64,000 bases of DNA from the NCBI GenBank assembly GCA_903932145.1, contig CAIZFE010000035.1:62001-126000 (forward strand). The letters are read 5' to 3'. Every line of letters begins with the position of its first letter. The first letter of the stretch is position 1. Shown here piece after piece: positions 54,374 to 62,947 of this stretch. The stretch comes from an uncultured Rhodopila sp. (lineage in GTDB: Bacteria > Pseudomonadota > Alphaproteobacteria > Acetobacterales > Acetobacteraceae). The notes under the pieces were generated by a model that did not search any database, was not told the DNA's origin, and saw only the letters and a program-made list of their open reading frames with translations. Position numbers and translations under genes: made by a program.

Positions 54374-55600
54374 TTACGCGGGTAAGCGTCTGGCGGTGGC
54401 GACCCCGGGTAGCAGGAGCGTGATTGCCAGGCAGATCGCCAGCATGACCGCCGATCCCCAGAGGCAGGCGGGCAAGCCTCCCGCCTGTGTCAGCACGCCC
54501 GACAGCACAATGCCAAGAAGACGCCCACCGGCATTGGCGGCATAGTAAAAGCCGACATCCTCGGCCGCCTTGGATGAGCCGGCATAGGCCAGGATCAGAT
54601 AGGAATGCAGTGAGGAAATGACGGCGAAGGCGAAACCGAACAAGCCGAGGCCGATGGTGACCACCAGATCAGGCCGGGCGATGCCCGTATTGCTAATGAT
54701 GACAGCAAGAATAACCGGGATGGCGGTCAGGACCGCGCCCCACAGCCGGGCATCCGGGACTTCACGGGACAGGCCGTCGTTACTGCGCCGGACAACGGAC
54801 GGGGCGATAGCCTGCACCAGCCCGTAGCCAATGGTCCAACTGGCGATGAAACCGGCCACCTCCATGTAATGCCAGTCCTGGCTGTACAGAAACACCGGCA
54901 GTCCGACCACGAACCACACATCGCGGGACCCGAACAGGAAGATACGCGCTGCCGCCATTAAATTGATGCTGCGTGTTTTGGCGAACAGTTCGCGAAATGA
55001 TTTCGAGGCTTTCGCTTTCCCGAGCGTTCGCGGCAAGCTGAGTGTCACGCCGATCAGCACGCAGGCCAACATGGCGGCCATGAGCCATAGCGCCCCCGCG
55101 AAGCCGATCGTGCCCAGCATCAGGCCTCCCGCGAAGAAGCCAACGCCCTTCATGGCGTTTTTCGATCCGGTGAACCATGCGACCCAGCGGAACAACTGGC
55201 CGGACCCGCCCTCCGACGTCGCCTTGATCGCGGATTTCGATGCGGTCTTGGTGATGTCCTTGGCGACCCCGGCAATGCCTTGCGCGGCGACGACCCAGGC
55301 GACGGACAGGGTCGCGCTCCAGTTGGGATTAAGCGCGGACAGAAACAGTAGACCGGTGATCTGCAGGCACAGCCCGGTCATCAGCATGCGCGGGATGCCG
55401 AACCGGGTTGCCAGCCACCCGCCGCCCAGGTTCGCGAAAATGCCGGCCGTTTCGTACAGCAGGAACAGAAACGCCAGCATAAACGGCGTGTAACCCAGCG
55501 CGTAGAAATGCAGGAGGATCAGCATACGCAGGGCGCCGTCGGTCAGCGTGAAACACCAATAACTCGCGGTGACGACGGCGTAGTTGCGCACGGCGGACAT
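54374..55600 (-). CDS. arsJ: Organoarsenical efflux MFS protein ArsJ
   Basis: MFS transporter of 408 residues that exports 1-arseno-3-phosphoglycerate, which then breaks down outside to arsenate and 3-phosphoglycerate. RNYAVVTASYWCFTLTDGALRM at the start and the GGGWLATRFG loop are the ArsJ signature and differ from drug-efflux MFS proteins. It follows gap directly: the ATG shares one base with the gap stop (TGATG), and a GTG lies one codon upstream. The gap-arsJ pair is a known two-gene arsenate resistance unit. Confidence 0.95.
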   Translation of the reverse strand: MSAVRNYAVVTASYWCFTLTDGALRMLILLHFYALGYTPFMLAFLFLLYETAGIFANLGGGWLATRFGIPRMLMTGLCLQITGLLFLSALNPNWSATLSVAWVVAAQGIAGVAKDITKTASKSAIKATSEGGSGQLFRWVAWFTGSKNAMKGVGFFAGGLMLGTIGFAGALWLMAAMLACVLIGVTLSLPRTLGKAKASKSFRELFAKTRSINLMAAARIFLFGSRDVWFVVGLPVFLYSQDWHYMEVAGFIASWTIGYGLVQAIAPSVVRRSNDGLSREVPDARLWGAVLTAIPVILAVIISNTGIARPDLVVTIGLGLFGFAFAVISSLHSYLILAYAGSSKAAEDVGFYYAANAGGRLLGIVLSGVLTQAGGLPACLWGSAVMLAICLAITLLLPGVATARRLPA

Positions 55601-56640
55601 CACAGGCCCCTGTCGATCACGATATTGGCGAGATCGACCATGCGGCAGGCGTAACCAACCTCATTGTCGTACCACGCATAAATCTTCAGCATCGTCCCGT
55701 CCGTTACCATCGTGCTCGGTGCATCGACGATCGCGCTGCGGGTGTCGTTGGTATAGTCGGCGGACACCAGCGGGCGGGTTTCGAAACCGAGGATGCCGGC
55801 GAGCGATCCCTCGGCAGCGGCGCGGAACAACGCGTTGACCTCTTCCACGGTGACCGGCCGGGACATTTCAAACACGCAATCGGTCAGGCTGGCGTTCAGA
55901 ACCGGCGCGCGGATGGCATGGCCGTTCAACTTGCCCTTCAGTTCCGGATAGATCAGCGCGATGGCGGTCGCACTGCCCGTTGTCGTGGGCGACAGCGACA
56001 GCATCGCCGAACGCGCACGCCGCAAGTCCCTGTGCGGCGAATCGACCACGACATTGGTGTTGGTCGGATCGTGGATCGTGGTGATCTGGCCGTGCCGGAT
56101 GCCGATCGCGTCCTGCAGCACTTTGACCACGGGCGCCAGGCAGTTCGTCGTGCAGGATGCCGCTGTCAGCAAACGGTGCCGTGCCGGATCGTAGAGATGG
56201 TCGTTGACGCCGACGACGATGTTCAGCGCAGTGGCTTCTTTGACCGGAGCGGCAACGATCACCCGTTTCACACCGCGCGCGAAATACTCCGCCAATGCGT
56301 CCGCGGTCAGGAATTTTCCGGTGCATTCCAGGACGATGTCGCAGCCCTGGTCACCCCATGCGACGGCGTCCGGCGTCGCGGCATCCGTGAAATCGATCCG
56401 CTTGCCCCCAACGGACACCGAATGTTCATCGCTGTCGAACGAGGTCCTCCAACGACCGTGGATGCTGTCGAACTCCAGCAGATGCGCGGCCGTTGCGGCA
56501 CCACCTTTGACTTCGTTGATGTGGACGATGTCGAGCCGGTTGCTGGCGCGCGGGTCATCCGGCGCCCGATACAGGCCGCCCATCGCCGCCCGCAGTGCCA
56601 GGCGCCCGATCCGGCCCATGCCATTGATGCCGACGCGCAT
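55600..56640 (-). CDS. gap: ArsJ-associated glyceraldehyde-3-phosphate dehydrogenase
   Basis: GAPDH of 346 residues that uses arsenate in place of phosphate to form 1-arseno-3-phosphoglycerate, the ArsJ substrate. The NAD site [11 protein letters not shown] is at 4-14. The catalytic Cys163 lies in [11 protein letters not shown] and His190 in [22 protein letters not shown] is near the end. The HDPTNTN segment in place of the usual HAYTxxQ of glycolytic GAPDH marks the ars-linked subgroup. It starts 2 bases after the arsR-arsC stop. The genome presumably has another, glycolytic copy elsewhere. Confidence 0.94.
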   Translation of the reverse strand: MRVGINGMGRIGRLALRAAMGGLYRAPDDPRASNRLDIVHINEVKGGAATAAHLLEFDSIHGRWRTSFDSDEHSVSVGGKRIDFTDAATPDAVAWGDQGCDIVLECTGKFLTADALAEYFARGVKRVIVAAPVKEATALNIVVGVNDHLYDPARHRLLTAASCTTNCLAPVVKVLQDAIGIRHGQITTIHDPTNTNVVVDSPHRDLRRARSAMLSLSPTTTGSATAIALIYPELKGKLNGHAIRAPVLNASLTDCVFEMSRPVTVEEVNALFRAAAEGSLAGILGFETRPLVSADYTNDTRSAIVDAPSTMVTDGTMLKIYAWYDNEVGYACRMVDLANIVIDRGL

Positions 56641-56642
56641 GG

Positions 56643-57506
56643 TCAGCGTACTCCGTTCCGGGCAGGAATGCCGTTGGTTGCGATTTCATTCAGCCGGGCC
56701 TTGACGGCCATGCGATCCAGCGAGGCAAATGGCAGAGCGGTGAAGATCTGCAGCCGCCGGTGCAGACTCGCGTAGAGTTCGTTCAGCATCGTTGCGCGCT
56801 CTGTTGCGTTGCCGGTGAATTTGGCGGGATCGGGCAGCGGCCACGCGGCGGTGACGGCCAGATCGCCAAAATCCGGGCAGGTTTGGCCCTCTAGCGTGTC
56901 GCAGAGGGCGATCACGAAATCCATGCGCGGCGCATCCGGACCGGTCAACTCGTGCCATGACTTACTGCGCAGGGCACCAATGTCGTGACCGAAGGTGCGC
57001 AGCTTGTCGATCACCTCGGGGTTGGGGGCGGCGTTCGGGTCGGACCCGGCCGAGTAGGCCTGGAACCGGGACCCGCTGATCTGCCGCAAAATCGCCTCGG
57101 CCATGATCGAGCGGGCTGAGTTGTGCGTGCACAGGAAAAGCACGTTGAAGGCGGGGGTCATGCCTTTGTCCTCGTCTGGCGGTGGGGGAAGCATGCGCGC
57201 GAGGTCGCCGCAGAGTTCGGGACGGCCGCTGCAACAGGTTTCGGTCAGGAACGCGAGCAATTGACGAAGGCCCGCCAGCCGCACGGCATGGATGATTTGC
57301 CGGCCATGACGGGTCGATTGGGTCAGTCCGGCCCGCTCCAATGCCGCGAGATGAAACGATAGAGTCGAGGGCGGCAGGCCAAGCCGGAGACTGAGGTCGC
57401 CTGCGGGGAGGCCGCTGGCGCCCTCGGCGATCAGCAGGCGCATCAGGTCGAGCCTGGTTGCCTGCGATAGGGCGGCAAAGGCGGCGGCAGCATCGGATGA
57501 TTCCAT
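56643..57506 (-). CDS. ArsR regulator fused to ArsC arsenate reductase
   Basis: Two proteins in one chain of 287 residues. Residues 1-100 are an ArsR/SmtB winged helix ([30 protein letters not shown]). The As(III) site is not the usual CVC motif. Instead Cys91, Cys92 and Cys99 follow the helix, like the C-terminal Cys trio of the Acidithiobacillus ArsR. Residues about 119-260 are a low-molecular-weight phosphatase-type arsenate reductase: the P-loop CTHNSAR has Cys126 and Arg132, and [11 protein letters not shown] holds the two relay Cys. It should sense arsenite and reduce arsenate with thioredoxin. It is the first gene of the ars operon. Confidence 0.94.
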   Translation of the reverse strand: MESSDAAAAFAALSQATRLDLMRLLIAEGASGLPAGDLSLRLGLPPSTLSFHLAALERAGLTQSTRHGRQIIHAVRLAGLRQLLAFLTETCCSGRPELCGDLARMLPPPPDEDKGMTPAFNVLFLCTHNSARSIMAEAILRQISGSRFQAYSAGSDPNAAPNPEVIDKLRTFGHDIGALRSKSWHELTGPDAPRMDFVIALCDTLEGQTCPDFGDLAVTAAWPLPDPAKFTGNATERATMLNELYASLHRRLQIFTALPFASLDRMAVKARLNEIATNGIPARNGVR

Positions 57507-57512
57507 GTTTCC

Positions 57513-57541
57513 AGAATAACCGAAATTTACGCCCAAGGCAA
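57513..57541 (-). promoter_or_regulatory. Putative promoter of the ars operon
   Basis: On the minus strand TTGCCT, 17 bases and TATTCT end 6 bases before the ATG of the arsR-arsC fusion, so transcription may begin at or next to the start codon. The ArsR operator probably overlaps; TTTC and GAAA flank the -10 box but no long palindrome is seen. Confidence 0.4.
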
Positions 57542-57722
57542 GAGATCCGGCCAATCCGCGATGAGTATCAAGCCGACGCCGTTTCAGGCCCTATGATTAT
57601 CCTGTCGGTAGGGCAGCGGTCTGCCGAGCCGTATCATTCCAACCCGCGCTAAGGTCCGCCGCCGCGTTCCTCGCCGCCATCCAGGTATCGGTGCGGGACG
57701 GCGGGACAAAGGCGGTTCTATT

Positions 57723-58385
57723 TCACTTGCCGAGTGCCAGTTTAAGTTTGGCGACGGCTGCAGCCGGACTGGTATGCACCGGCACGCTGATCGCCGCGCG
57801 GACCGCGGCCTCGGCACGGGATGTCGAGAAATGCGCGAGCAGCACGGCATCGCAGCCGGCTAGGCCGGGGGCGGCCTCGGCGAGCAGGCGGTTGTGGGTG
57901 TCCGCGTCACCGGTGCGCAACGCCGCCATCGCTTCCGGAACGCAGATCGTGGTGATGCGGGCATCGCTCAGGCCTCGCTGGCGGGCGAGCTCGTAAAATT
58001 CCTGTTCCATGCCGGCGACCGACGGGCCGAACGTGGCCAGCATGCCGATGTTGCTGCCGGCTTCCAGCGCGGCTTCAAACATGGCTTCATTTGGCTTCAG
58101 AACCGGGACGCTCAGGCGCTCGGCGACCTGTTCAATGGCTTCGCCGAAGGCGGAGCATGTGTAGAGGATGGCGTCCGCACCGGTGGACAGCACGTAATCG
58201 GCCAGGGTGCCAATCCGCTGCCGCATGGCATCGGTCAGTTCGCCGTCGCGCTCCCGATCCGCACTCAACGAATCATCCAGCAGGCTGGTGCATTGCGCTT
58301 CCGGCCAGAGCTGCCGGAAGGCGGCGGCCACCGGGTCCATGGCGACGGCAACGGCGTGGATCAGGGCAATGCGGGGCTGTGTCAT
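57723..58385 (-). CDS. Asp/Glu racemase superfamily protein with one active-site Cys
   Basis: Protein of 220 residues of the aspartate/glutamate/hydantoin racemase and arylmalonate decarboxylase superfamily. The first catalytic Cys is present in ILYTCSAFGEAIE. The second, expected after the VLLAHF strand, is missing (LLAHFSTSRAEA), so classic two-base racemisation is unlikely. A lyase, isomerase or decarboxylase activity using a single Cys is more probable. The ATG at 58385 begins the first beta strand (RIALIHAVAVAM). It lies 71 bases after rsmA on the same strand and 216 bases ahead of the ars operon. Substrate unknown. Confidence 0.8.
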   Translation of the reverse strand: MTQPRIALIHAVAVAMDPVAAAFRQLWPEAQCTSLLDDSLSADRERDGELTDAMRQRIGTLADYVLSTGADAILYTCSAFGEAIEQVAERLSVPVLKPNEAMFEAALEAGSNIGMLATFGPSVAGMEQEFYELARQRGLSDARITTICVPEAMAALRTGDADTHNRLLAEAAPGLAGCDAVLLAHFSTSRAEAAVRAAISVPVHTSPAAAVAKLKLALGK

Positions 58386-58456
58386 GGCGTTTCCAGTGGC
58401 TTGGTTTGTGGCCCTGTAAAGCACGATCACCCCGTCCATGACCAGGAACGCCCCGG

Positions 58457-59272
58457 TCAGACGCCTGTCAGCTTCACCAAACGGTCAAACTCTGCCACCG
58501 ACAGCGTCTCCGCCCGTCGCTCGGGATCGATTCCCGCCTTGTTAAGCAGCGTTTCGCCGCCCAGTCCGCGCAGCGAGCCGCGCAACATCTTGCGGCGTTG
58601 GCCGAACGCGGCGGCGGTCAATGCTTCCATGCGCGAGAACAGCTTCGGGTCGGGCTGTACCGCCAGCGGTGTCAGGCTGACTACGGCCGAGAAAACCTTC
58701 GGCGGCGGCGTGAACGCGGTGGGCGGCAGGCGCATAACGATCCGTGCCTCGCAGGTCCACTGCGTCAACACCGATAGCCGCCCATACGCCGAGGTGTCCG
58801 GTTCGGCGCAAATCCGTTCCGCGACTTCCTGCTGGAACATCAGGATCAGCCGCTCAAACGACGCAGCCTGCCGCAGCCAGCGCACCAGCAGCGGCGACGC
58901 GATATTGTACGGCAAATTCGCAACAATCTGCCGTGGTTCCGGCACCAGCGACGGCATATCGACGGACAACGCGTCACCCTCGATCACCCGCAGTCGATCA
59001 CCGACGAGTCCCACCAGATCGGTCATCGCGCCGATCGCGCGGAAATCCAGTTCGACGGCGGTGATCGTGGCGGCGGCGGACGCCAGCAGTGATCGCGTCA
59101 GACCGCCCGGTCCCGGCCCAACCTCGATCACATGCCGGCCGGTCAGGTCCCCGGCCTCGCGCACGATGCGGTCGGTCAGATTGCCGTCGAGCAGGAAGTG
59201 CTGCCCGAGCGAATGTTTGGCGGCAAGGCCGTGACGGGCGATGACGTCACGCAGTGGTGGCAGTTCAGCCAC
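58457..59272 (-). CDS. rsmA: 16S rRNA dimethyladenosine transferase
   Basis: Dimethylates two adjacent adenosines near the 3' end of 16S rRNA (KsgA). The 271 residues show LGQHFLLDGNLTDRIV, the SAM loop VIEVGPGPGGLTRSLL, acidic VELDFRAIG and the catalytic NLPYNIASPLL. The start is GTG; no ATG precedes the conserved region. It lies 17 bases downstream of surA, so it is in the lptG-lptD-surA operon. In most proteobacteria pdxA sits between surA and rsmA; here it is absent. Confidence 0.96.
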   Translation of the reverse strand: MAELPPLRDVIARHGLAAKHSLGQHFLLDGNLTDRIVREAGDLTGRHVIEVGPGPGGLTRSLLASAAATITAVELDFRAIGAMTDLVGLVGDRLRVIEGDALSVDMPSLVPEPRQIVANLPYNIASPLLVRWLRQAASFERLILMFQQEVAERICAEPDTSAYGRLSVLTQWTCEARIVMRLPPTAFTPPPKVFSAVVSLTPLAVQPDPKLFSRMEALTAAAFGQRRKMLRGSLRGLGGETLLNKAGIDPERRAETLSVAEFDRLVKLTGV

Positions 59273-59289
59273 GGTTTGAGAGTCTCAGT

Positions 59290-60645
59290 TCAAACTCCGC
59301 CGTTGCGTAAATCGATGGTGGCCTTGCGGTGCAGATCGCGCATCATCTGGCGGGACAGCATCTCGACCCGTTCGCCCACGAGTCGATGCTCGATTTCCGC
59401 TGAGGTGACTTCGCCAACGTTCTTTTGCTCACGCGAGCAAACCGTGATCACCGCGATGCCGTCGCGCGAGATCAGCGGTTCGGTAGGCTTGCCGACCGGA
59501 ATTGTCTCCAGCAACTGGCGAAACGCTGGCGGATTGATGGTGTCGGTACGCACGTCGCCCGGGTTGATCGGATGGCTGGGGGTGTTGTTGCTCTTCGCAA
59601 AGGCTTCCATCTGGTCGCAGCCCTTGATGGATGCCTGCGCCGCATGTGCCTTGGCCAACTCGGAACGCTGTTGATCGGTCGGATTTTGCGGATCGGTCAG
59701 AGGCACGGCAAAGGCAAAAAATGCCTGACGCAGCGATACCATGGTCGCCAGATCGCGGCCGATCTCGCGCTTGCCTTTCAGCGCGATGACGGAAAAACCG
59801 CCCGGAACGCGCACCGGATTGCTGACGGCGCCGACCGGCATCTGGGTCACGATCTGCGCGACGGCGGGATCAAGCTGGTTGGTCTGCACCCAGCCAAGCT
59901 CGCCACCTTCAAGCGCGCTTTGAGTCTGGCTGAACTGCGCCGCGACCAGCGGGAACGGGGCGCCGGCATGCAATTCGGTAATGACGGTTTCGGCGAAGTG
60001 CTGTGCGTCGGCGGTATTGGCGGGATCATCGACCGGGATGAAAATCTCCGCCACACGATATTCCGTCTGGCCGGCGCGTGCGGCCACCAGGGCTTGCTGT
60101 TCCTTGATCTCGGCCGGGCTGACATTCAGGCGGTCGCTGACCGAATCGCGCAGCATTTGCGACCAGGCGAGCTGTGCGCGGATCTGATCGATCAAAGTAC
60201 GGGTGCTGACCCCGTCGGACGCCAGTTTCGCGCGCAATGCGCCGGGCTGCATGCCGTTGCGGGTTTCAATATCTTTGATCGCGCCGGCGATCTGGGCGTC
60301 CTGAATGATGATCTTGCGTTTCTGGGCTTCCTGCACACGCAGCCGCTCATCGATCAACTGCCCACGGATTTGCGGCCGCAGCCGAACGATCACATCGGGC
60401 GACATCGGCAAACCGGTGGAGATGGCGAACAGGCGGGCACGATTGGCGATATCCGCGTCCGTGATGACGTCGCCATTGACCACGGCAGCAATGCGGCTGC
60501 CGCCTGTCAACGGTTGCTCGGCGGCGTTGGCGGCCGGTTTGGCAGGCACACCGGCCGCGAAGCCGGCGACCGGAAGTGCCAGCAGCAGCGCAAGCCCGCC
60601 AGCCGCGAGGGTGCGCGGGCGAGGGCTGCGAAGAGAGGTCGGCAT
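59290..60645 (-). CDS. surA: Periplasmic chaperone / peptidyl-prolyl isomerase SurA
   Basis: Escorts unfolded outer-membrane proteins through the periplasm. A signal peptide (LAAGGLALLLALPVAGFA) opens the 451-residue protein. It is followed by the N-terminal chaperone domain (IAAVVNGDVITDADIANR, VRLRPQIRGQLIDERLRVQ) and a parvulin domain (GGELGWV, NPVRVPGGFSVIALKGKR). A second, degenerate rotamase-like region follows. The ATG at 60645 has GGGAG 8 bases upstream. An ATG seven codons earlier overlaps the lptD stop (ATGA) but lacks a ribosome site and lengthens the signal. The operon context with lptD fits its known client. Confidence 0.93.
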   Translation of the reverse strand: MPTSLRSPRPRTLAAGGLALLLALPVAGFAAGVPAKPAANAAEQPLTGGSRIAAVVNGDVITDADIANRARLFAISTGLPMSPDVIVRLRPQIRGQLIDERLRVQEAQKRKIIIQDAQIAGAIKDIETRNGMQPGALRAKLASDGVSTRTLIDQIRAQLAWSQMLRDSVSDRLNVSPAEIKEQQALVAARAGQTEYRVAEIFIPVDDPANTADAQHFAETVITELHAGAPFPLVAAQFSQTQSALEGGELGWVQTNQLDPAVAQIVTQMPVGAVSNPVRVPGGFSVIALKGKREIGRDLATMVSLRQAFFAFAVPLTDPQNPTDQQRSELAKAHAAQASIKGCDQMEAFAKSNNTPSHPINPGDVRTDTINPPAFRQLLETIPVGKPTEPLISRDGIAVITVCSREQKNVGEVTSAEIEHRLVGERVEMLSRQMMRDLHRKATIDLRNGGV

Positions 60646-60662
60646 GTCAGGCACTCCCGAAT

Positions 60663-62945
60663 TCATAGCGCGCGATAGCCGAATTGGCCGATCGTCTTGA
60701 AAGTCAACAAAAACAGCACCGTAGTCGCACCGCCATCGCCGTTGATGGTGGTATAGCGGCGGAACATCCGCAAATCAAAGATGAAGCACTCGTCTTCGTA
60801 AATCGCGTCGGCACCGGCGGCGACCATCTGATTGGTGGCCAGGTCGCGGCGGACGTAGCCGCTGAACCGGTAGTCGCCCCATTTGGACGCAAGGCCAACC
60901 GTGGCTTCGTTGCGCGGAAAATAATAGGCGCTGCCCGCCGGCGGCGGCGGCGCCTGATCGTAATACGTGTACGGATTGAACGTGGTGTAGATGTAGCCCA
61001 GGGAGGCGCGGAATTTCTCCACGCCGGCCGATGCGACGGCGTCGGCGAACCGGGTTGCCAGAGTATTCTTGTCCAGGCGGGTGCGATACGTCAGATCCAG
61101 CCATGGAGCGGGTGTAAAGGTGCCGCGCGCGACAATATCGGATGTCGCGTCGTGCAGTCCCGATGCCTCCGGAAAAAGGTTGTCCGTGCCGGTTCGGTAA
61201 GATTGGCCGATCAGTCCATCGAAGGTCGTGCCGCCGAGATACCACGCCCCATGCAGGGCGACATTGGCGCGCGTGCCACCTTCCAGCCGATCCGTGCCGG
61301 AGAACCGGTTAAAGCCGAACAGATTGGCATCGGTGAATTCGAAGTCCAGGCTGTCCTCGTTCGGATAGCGGCGAAGCTGGCTGTCCCCGGTTTGTGGCGC
61401 GATGACGATCTGCGCGATTGGCTCAATAAGCTGCGTGCCCCAGGCGCCGCCATCTCGGGCGAACGGCCAACGGAAATCGACCGCCACCTGCGGCAGGCCG
61501 CGCGCGGTGTTCAAAGAATTGAGGTTGCTGTAGTTCGGCAGTTCGTTGGCCTGGGTCGCATCATAGGCGTCGGCATCGCCGTGCAGCGTGACCTTCCATT
61601 GATCGCCCAGCAGGCCGGCGAACGGACGCTCGTAGTCCACCGTCAATGCGCCCCGGCGGGTATTGGTGCCGTTGTCGCGAACCACGTTGAACGCGCTGGT
61701 CGCAACCGACAGCCGGCCGCCCAGCGAATCCGGTGTGCCGAAATAGCTGTATTGATAGCGCGGCAGCACCACCGGCAGCGCCGCGGTGTTGATCGCGGTA
61801 TTGAGGCCTTGGTACAATTTCGAATCGAGGCGGGTGTAGGATCCCTCACCAAAGCCCTCGACGAAGAACTGGCTGGTCAGGACGTTCGGATCGCCGCTCA
61901 GCCCCTCCACCAGATGGAAGGCCCGCACATAATCGATCGACGACGCGCGGTTGATGTTGAAACCGTAACGCCAGGTGTCGTCATAATTGAACCGAGCCTC
62001 GGAGGTGAAAGAACCCTGCGGTCTTTCATCCACGTAACCCATCGAGGTGTTCATCGTGAACGTGCCCTCGTTGAACCGGCGGCGGTATTCGACATCGAGT
62101 TGCGGACCCGCCCGCGTGGTCATCATCGGCAGCAAGGTGGCATCGGACTGGTCGTCGAGGACCAGATAGTAAGGCTGGCCATAGAACGCGCCCAGGCTTG
62201 ACGACACGCCTAACAGAGGCGGCAGAATACCGGATTCGCGCTTAACCGACGGATCGGCGTGCGACATGTAGGGGAAATACGCGACGGGAATACCGAACAT
62301 TTCCATCGTCGCGTCGTGATACTCGATCTTCTTGTGTTCGAGGTCCTGCACGGCCGAGGCCGCTCGGATTTGCCACAACGGCGGCCGGCCAGGGTCGTCG
62401 GCGCATACGTTGCAGGTGGTATAGACGACCTTCGACAGCTCGTTGATCTGGCCGCCGGTGCGTTGGGCGCCATTCGCCGCCAGCCTGCCGTTCTGCTGCA
62501 GCAACGCCCGCATATCCTTCAGGATGCCGTCCTGCATGTTGTTCTGCATCTCGGCGTAGTCGGCGAACATGGTCTCGCCGTCCGGTTCCAGCAGCACGAC
62601 GTGGCCTGTGGCGGCGGCCACGCCGGTGTTGCGGTCGAACGTGATCTTGTCGGCGCGCATCACATGGCCGTTTTGCCATGCCTCGACATGGCCGGTCGCG
62701 GTGACCAGGGATTTGTCCTTGTCGTAATCGACTTCGTCGGCCGAGAACGTGACCGGTTCGTTTTTGTTGGGACCAGAGCCGGACGGGGTGGTCAGGGCGC
62801 TGAACTGCGCTTGCGCGTGGTTAGCGCCGCAGCAGCAAGCATACGCGGTCAGCATCATCGCGCCGGCGAGTACCTTGCGCAGGTCCGCGCCGCGCCCGGT
62901 TACAGCCGGGGATCGTTCCAGTTCCGGGTGCCGCGGTCGATCCAT
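60663..62945 (-). CDS. lptD: LPS-assembly outer-membrane protein LptD
   Basis: Outer-membrane beta-barrel that inserts lipopolysaccharide into the outer leaflet together with LptE. The 760 residues start with a signal peptide containing a CCC cluster. The periplasmic jellyroll (OstA-like) domain follows: FSADEVDYDKDKSLVTATGHV and DKITFDRNTGVAAATGHV. The C-terminal two thirds form the barrel, with LPPLLGVSSSLGAFYGQPYY marking its start. VVYTTCNVCADDP holds a Cys pair that may form the disulfides needed for maturation. It lies 2 bases after lptG and overlaps or abuts surA. Confidence 0.95.
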   Translation of the reverse strand: MDRPRHPELERSPAVTGRGADLRKVLAGAMMLTAYACCCGANHAQAQFSALTTPSGSGPNKNEPVTFSADEVDYDKDKSLVTATGHVEAWQNGHVMRADKITFDRNTGVAAATGHVVLLEPDGETMFADYAEMQNNMQDGILKDMRALLQQNGRLAANGAQRTGGQINELSKVVYTTCNVCADDPGRPPLWQIRAASAVQDLEHKKIEYHDATMEMFGIPVAYFPYMSHADPSVKRESGILPPLLGVSSSLGAFYGQPYYLVLDDQSDATLLPMMTTRAGPQLDVEYRRRFNEGTFTMNTSMGYVDERPQGSFTSEARFNYDDTWRYGFNINRASSIDYVRAFHLVEGLSGDPNVLTSQFFVEGFGEGSYTRLDSKLYQGLNTAINTAALPVVLPRYQYSYFGTPDSLGGRLSVATSAFNVVRDNGTNTRRGALTVDYERPFAGLLGDQWKVTLHGDADAYDATQANELPNYSNLNSLNTARGLPQVAVDFRWPFARDGGAWGTQLIEPIAQIVIAPQTGDSQLRRYPNEDSLDFEFTDANLFGFNRFSGTDRLEGGTRANVALHGAWYLGGTTFDGLIGQSYRTGTDNLFPEASGLHDATSDIVARGTFTPAPWLDLTYRTRLDKNTLATRFADAVASAGVEKFRASLGYIYTTFNPYTYYDQAPPPPAGSAYYFPRNEATVGLASKWGDYRFSGYVRRDLATNQMVAAGADAIYEDECFIFDLRMFRRYTTINGDGGATTVLFLLTFKTIGQFGYRAL

Positions 62946-62947
62946 GT

